The notes beneath the pieces were generated by a model, which was given only the letters and a program-made list of their open reading frames with translations, did no database searches and was not told the origin of the DNA. A stretch of 10,156 nt of DNA. It comes from Lachnospiraceae bacterium UBA3287 (GTDB taxonomy: Bacteria; Bacillota; Clostridia; Lachnospirales; Lachnospiraceae). Position 1 is the first letter of the stretch. Every line of letters starts with the position of its first letter. Made by a program: the position numbers and the translations under genes. The DNA is taken from the NCBI GenBank assembly GCA_002362155.1, contig DETN01000165.1, positions 1 to 10,156 of the forward strand, in the 5' to 3' direction. This document shows, piece by piece, positions 7,893 through 10,156 of the stretch.

Positions 7893-8128
7893 AACTGAAA
7901 AAACTGGAATCCTATCTTGACTTTATCACCGCAGTCCAGACCTGTAAGGGAGACGTCTCTTTCAGCTCGGCGGAAGGGGACCATCTGAACCTGCACTCCA
8001 CCTTCTGCCAGATCCTGTTCGCTTCCGTATGTACGGACAGGGATTTTCTCTCCGGCGGAGAGATCCTCTGCAGCCGTCCCTCGGATTATGAAAGGCTCAG
8101 GGATTTCCTGGAAGAGGACCCCGACTGA
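7889..8128 (+). CDS. Small HPr-like / conserved hypothetical protein, translationally coupled to AraC gene
   Basis: A 79-residue protein starting at ATG 7889, overlapping the regulator's TGA by 4 nt (ATGA), with AAAGGA at 7877-7882 as ribosome binding site 6 nt upstream. This geometry argues for a real, coupled gene. The pattern YLDFITAVQTCKGDVSFSSA, then EGDHLNL and a final DYERLRDFL helix, resembles the small proteins of clostridia that look like degenerate HPr phosphocarriers and are often oddly annotated as polyA polymerase (from memory, unverified). I see no clear HPr His15 active-site motif, so phosphotransfer is not supported. Co-translation suggests it may bind or tune the AraC protein (inference). 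It ends 26 nt before a terminator palindrome. Confidence 0.7.
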   Translation: MKLKKLESYLDFITAVQTCKGDVSFSSAEGDHLNLHSTFCQILFASVCTDRDFLSGGEILCSRPSDYERLRDFLEEDPD

Positions 8129-8154
8129 AAAGAAATACACGCACAGGAACTTTG

Positions 8155-8181
8155 GAGACGGGCCCGGGCCCGTCTCTTTTT
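8155..8181 (+). terminator. Intrinsic terminator: perfect 22-bp palindrome plus T run
   Basis: GAGACGGGCCC (8155-8165) is followed directly by its exact reverse complement (8166-8176). In RNA this folds as an 8-bp stem with a CCCGGG loop, followed by TTTTT (8177-8181). It lies 26 nt after the small ORF's stop, is a textbook rho-independent terminator, and separates the regulator unit from the glycoside hydrolase genes. Confidence 0.9.
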
Positions 8182-8211
8182 CATTGGACGTATGCAAAGC
8201 GAATTCCGACA

Positions 8212-8237
8212 AGAAAAGACGAAATCTTTTCTATAAA
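8212..8237 (+). promoter_or_regulatory. Inverted repeat next to a -10-like TATAAA, upstream of the glycoside hydrolase gene
   Basis: AGAAAAGA (8212-8219) and TCTTTTCT (8225-8232) form a perfect 8-bp inverted repeat around CGAAA. The repeat's last base is shared with TATAAA (8232-8237), which could be a -10 box; no good -35 lies 16-18 nt upstream. As the preceding gene ends in a strong terminator, a promoter is needed between 8182 and 8298, and a repeat here could be an operator (inference). Confidence 0.35.
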
Positions 8238-8298
8238 GGAAAACGGGGAAAAACTATGCTTACAGTAATCAGAATAAAAATCAGGAGAACTATATCTT

Positions 8299-9852
8299 AT
8301 GCAGCAGTACAGAACCTTTGAACTGACCTTCCGGGATCCTTCCCTGAAAGAAAAGGATGCCAGCCTTCCCCTCCGGGCCGTATTTACCCGGGAAGGGAAG
8401 CAGATACAGGTAAAGGGCTTTTATGACGGAGAAGGGATCTATAAGATCCGCTTCCTGCCCCTGCAGCCGGGCCTGTACAGATGGGAAGTCTCCGGCCTTT
8501 TCTCCGCCCGGGGAGAGGAGATCTGTCTTCCCGCAGAGGAGGGAGACCACGGCCCTGTACGGGCACAGGAGACCCATTTTGTATACGCGGACGGACATCC
8601 CTATATTCCTTTCGGAACTACGGTCTACGCCCTGGCCCATCAGGAGGACGATCTGGTGGAAAAAACTCTGGAGAGCCTGAAAAAGGCTCCCTTCAACAAG
8701 ATCCGCCTCTGCCTCTTCCCCAAGGATTACACCTATAACCATAACGAGCCCCCCTTTTATGCTTTTGAAAAGAAAGAGGACGGCTCCTGGGACGTGACAA
8801 GACCCTGCCTTTCCTTCTGGCAGCGCTTTGAAAGGATCCTGGGCCGGATCTATGCCATGGGCATAGAGACCGACCTGATCCTCTTCCATCCTTATGACCG
8901 CTGGGGCTTTTCCTCCCTTTCCATGCAGGAAAACCTGGTCTATCTGGACTACGTGCTCAGGCGCCTTTCGGCCTTCCCCGGCATCTGGTGGTCCCTTGCC
9001 AACGAATACGACCTCTGCGAGGACCACAAATCCCTTTCCGACTGGGAGGAGATCGAAGCCTTTGTGAAGGGAAACGATCCCTTCGGTCATCTGCTCTCCT
9101 GCCACAACTGTTTCTGCTTCTGGGACGCTTCCAGGAAAAACATCAGCCACGCCAGTCTCCAGACCAAGGGCCTTTCCGAGATCCCCCGCTGGATCGAAAA
9201 ATACAAAAAGCCTGTGGTCATTGACGAGTGCTGCTATGAGGGAGATCTGCCCGATTTCTGGGGAAGCATTTCCGGAAAGGAAATGGTACGCCGCTTCTGG
9301 CGCTGCTTTGCCAGCGGAGCCTTCTGCACCCACGGAGAGACCTTCCTTTCGGAGGACGAGATCCTCTGGTGGGCAAAGGGCGGAAAGCTGAAAGGGCAGA
9401 GTCCTTCCCGAATCGCCTTCCTGCGGGAAATCATGGAATCCCTGCCAGGGCCCCTGACGCCAAAAAGGGACGGGGTCCTTACCCTGGCACAGAAAAAAGG
9501 CCGGGAACTGGAAGAAGCCCTGCTGCTCCTCCCTGAGGACCTGCGGCCCTTTGTCCGTACCATCGCCGGCAGCATGGCCCGCATGGAAGAAAATGACAGG
9601 ACGGCCCATCTGGCCGGGGAGCACGAATGGGCATCCCATGCCGGAGAGGACGCCTTCCTCTGGTACAACGACCTGCAGTGCTTTAAGAGGATGACCCTGG
9701 ATCTTCCAGAGGATCATATCTACAAAGTGGAATATATAGACACCTGGGAAATGACCCGGACCCCGCTTATGGAAAACGCCTGCGGAAAGACTGTAATAGA
9801 ACTGCCCGGCCGGGAAGATCTGGCCGTTCTGGCCCTGAGGACCGATCACTGA
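8299..9852 (+). CDS. DUF5060/DUF4038/DUF5605-type glycoside hydrolase (GH-A-like, cytoplasmic)
   Basis: A 517-residue enzyme with the layout of DUF5060-DUF5605 glycosidases, related to the apiosidase-like barrel group. The N-terminal beta domain (about 1-95) has the VKGFYDGEGIYKIRFLPLQP signature. The barrel (about 96-385) begins with the GHPYIPFGTTVYAL strand. SLANEYD supplies candidate acid/base Glu236 in the Asn-Glu arrangement of clan GH-A, and KPVVIDECCYEGD supplies Glu310 or Glu314 as candidate nucleophile. The C-terminal beta domain (about 436-517) contains YIDTWEMT and a closing IELPGREDLAVLAL. There is no signal peptide. Thirteen cysteines, several clustered (SCHNCFCFW at 267-275; CC at 311-312), fit a reducing cytoplasm better than secretion. 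AGGAGA at 8283-8288 lies 10 nt before the ATG. Seventeen nt separate it from the next GH3 gene, so the two are co-transcribed and probably act on the same substrate. The sugar cleaved is not readable. Confidence 0.85.
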   Translation: MQQYRTFELTFRDPSLKEKDASLPLRAVFTREGKQIQVKGFYDGEGIYKIRFLPLQPGLYRWEVSGLFSARGEEICLPAEEGDHGPVRAQETHFVYADGHPYIPFGTTVYALAHQEDDLVEKTLESLKKAPFNKIRLCLFPKDYTYNHNEPPFYAFEKKEDGSWDVTRPCLSFWQRFERILGRIYAMGIETDLILFHPYDRWGFSSLSMQENLVYLDYVLRRLSAFPGIWWSLANEYDLCEDHKSLSDWEEIEAFVKGNDPFGHLLSCHNCFCFWDASRKNISHASLQTKGLSEIPRWIEKYKKPVVIDECCYEGDLPDFWGSISGKEMVRRFWRCFASGAFCTHGETFLSEDEILWWAKGGKLKGQSPSRIAFLREIMESLPGPLTPKRDGVLTLAQKKGRELEEALLLLPEDLRPFVRTIAGSMARMEENDRTAHLAGEHEWASHAGEDAFLWYNDLQCFKRMTLDLPEDHIYKVEYIDTWEMTRTPLMENACGKTVIELPGREDLAVLALRTDH

Positions 9853-9869
9853 TAAAGGAGAATCGTAAC

Positions 9870-10156
9870 ATGAAAGAATATATGAATAAAAATCTTGCCC
9901 CCGAAGTAAGAGCCTCTCTCCTTTTAAAGGAGCTCAGCCTGGAAGAGAAAATGAGCCAGGTGGCGGGCCTTTTTGCCATTCCCGGCATGGAAGAAAAAAT
10001 GAAGCAGTACATGCAGGGCGGCATCGGACAGATCTCCTGCCTGGAAATGCGGCGTTTCACTTCTCTGGAAGAGGCGGCTGCCTGGCAGAAGACCCTGCAG
10101 GAGATCGTCATGGAAAAGCAGCCCCATCACATCCCTGCCATCTTCCACATGGAGGG
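9870..10156 (+). CDS. Second GH3 beta-glycosidase, N-terminal part (3' end outside window)
   Basis: The first 95 codons of a GH3-type enzyme are present, in frame from ATG 9870 with AAAGGAG at 9854-9860, 9 nt upstream. ELSLEEKMSQVAGL is the usual GH3 opening helix. The block GGIGQISCLEMRRFTSLEEA (50-69) and the end HHIPAIFHMEG are typical of the larger beta-glucosidase/xylosidase group and differ from the first GH3 in this window, so the two genes are distinct subfamilies, not a recent duplication. Catalytic residues lie outside the window. The gene begins 17 nt after the DUF5060-type enzyme, in the same transcript. Confidence 0.85.
   Translation, partial: MKEYMNKNLAPEVRASLLLKELSLEEKMSQVAGLFAIPGMEEKMKQYMQGGIGQISCLEMRRFTSLEEAAAWQKTLQEIVMEKQPHHIPAIFHME

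Noticed and set aside
8191..8206. cre-like sequence ATGCAAAGCGAATTCC upstream of the GH gene
   Set aside because: It fits the consensus only if one base is inserted before the central CG, so it is not a proper match.
8290..9849. Minus-strand open frame of 519 residues opposite almost the whole DUF5060-type gene
   Set aside because: It mirrors the real gene, has no recognisable domain and lacks its own ribosome binding site; long antisense frames arise from GC-rich third codon positions.
1..10156. CRISPR arrays, tRNA or rRNA genes, insertion sequences, phage genes
   Set aside because: I saw no regularly spaced repeats, no cloverleaf or rRNA segments and no transposase, integrase or phage-like proteins.

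Overview
The window looks like accessory carbohydrate-use DNA from a fairly GC-rich Firmicute, most likely a gut Lachnospiraceae-type clostridium. The reasons are strong AGGAGG-type ribosome binding sites, an AraC-type regulator, a GPH-type sugar symporter, two different GH3 enzymes and a DUF5060/DUF5605-type glycoside hydrolase. No gene carries a visible secretion signal. The taxonomic call is inference from gene style, not from a marker gene.

Layout. Positions 3-206 (+) are the C-terminal tail of a class-V (PLP-dependent) aminotransferase-like protein, which converges on a GH3 beta-glycosidase gene (minus strand, 2600 down to 357). A strong hairpin at 284-319 lies between them and is best placed to end the GH3 transcript. 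Positions 2601-2895 form a divergent control region with a readable sigma-A-type promoter for GH3. Rightward from it run a 697-residue alpha/beta-hydrolase-like protein with a C-terminal PKD-like domain (2896-4989), a GPH-family 12-TM symporter (5121-6521), an AraC-family regulator (6639-7892) and a 79-residue protein whose start overlaps the regulator's stop (7889-8128). A perfect 22-bp palindrome followed by a T run (8155-8181) closes this block. A new block then starts: a DUF5060/DUF5605-type glycoside hydrolase (8299-9852) and, 17 nt later, a second GH3 enzyme that runs off the window's right edge (9870-10156).

How they may work together (inference): the symporter imports a small glycoside or oligosaccharide. 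The cytoplasmic hydrolases then take it apart, with the two GH3 enzymes and the DUF5060 enzyme removing sugars and the alpha/beta-hydrolase-like protein possibly removing an ester-linked group. The AraC protein, perhaps with its overlapping small partner, would control the locus. The least understood pieces are the 697-residue hydrolase and the small HPr-like ORF; these are the best candidates for something undescribed.
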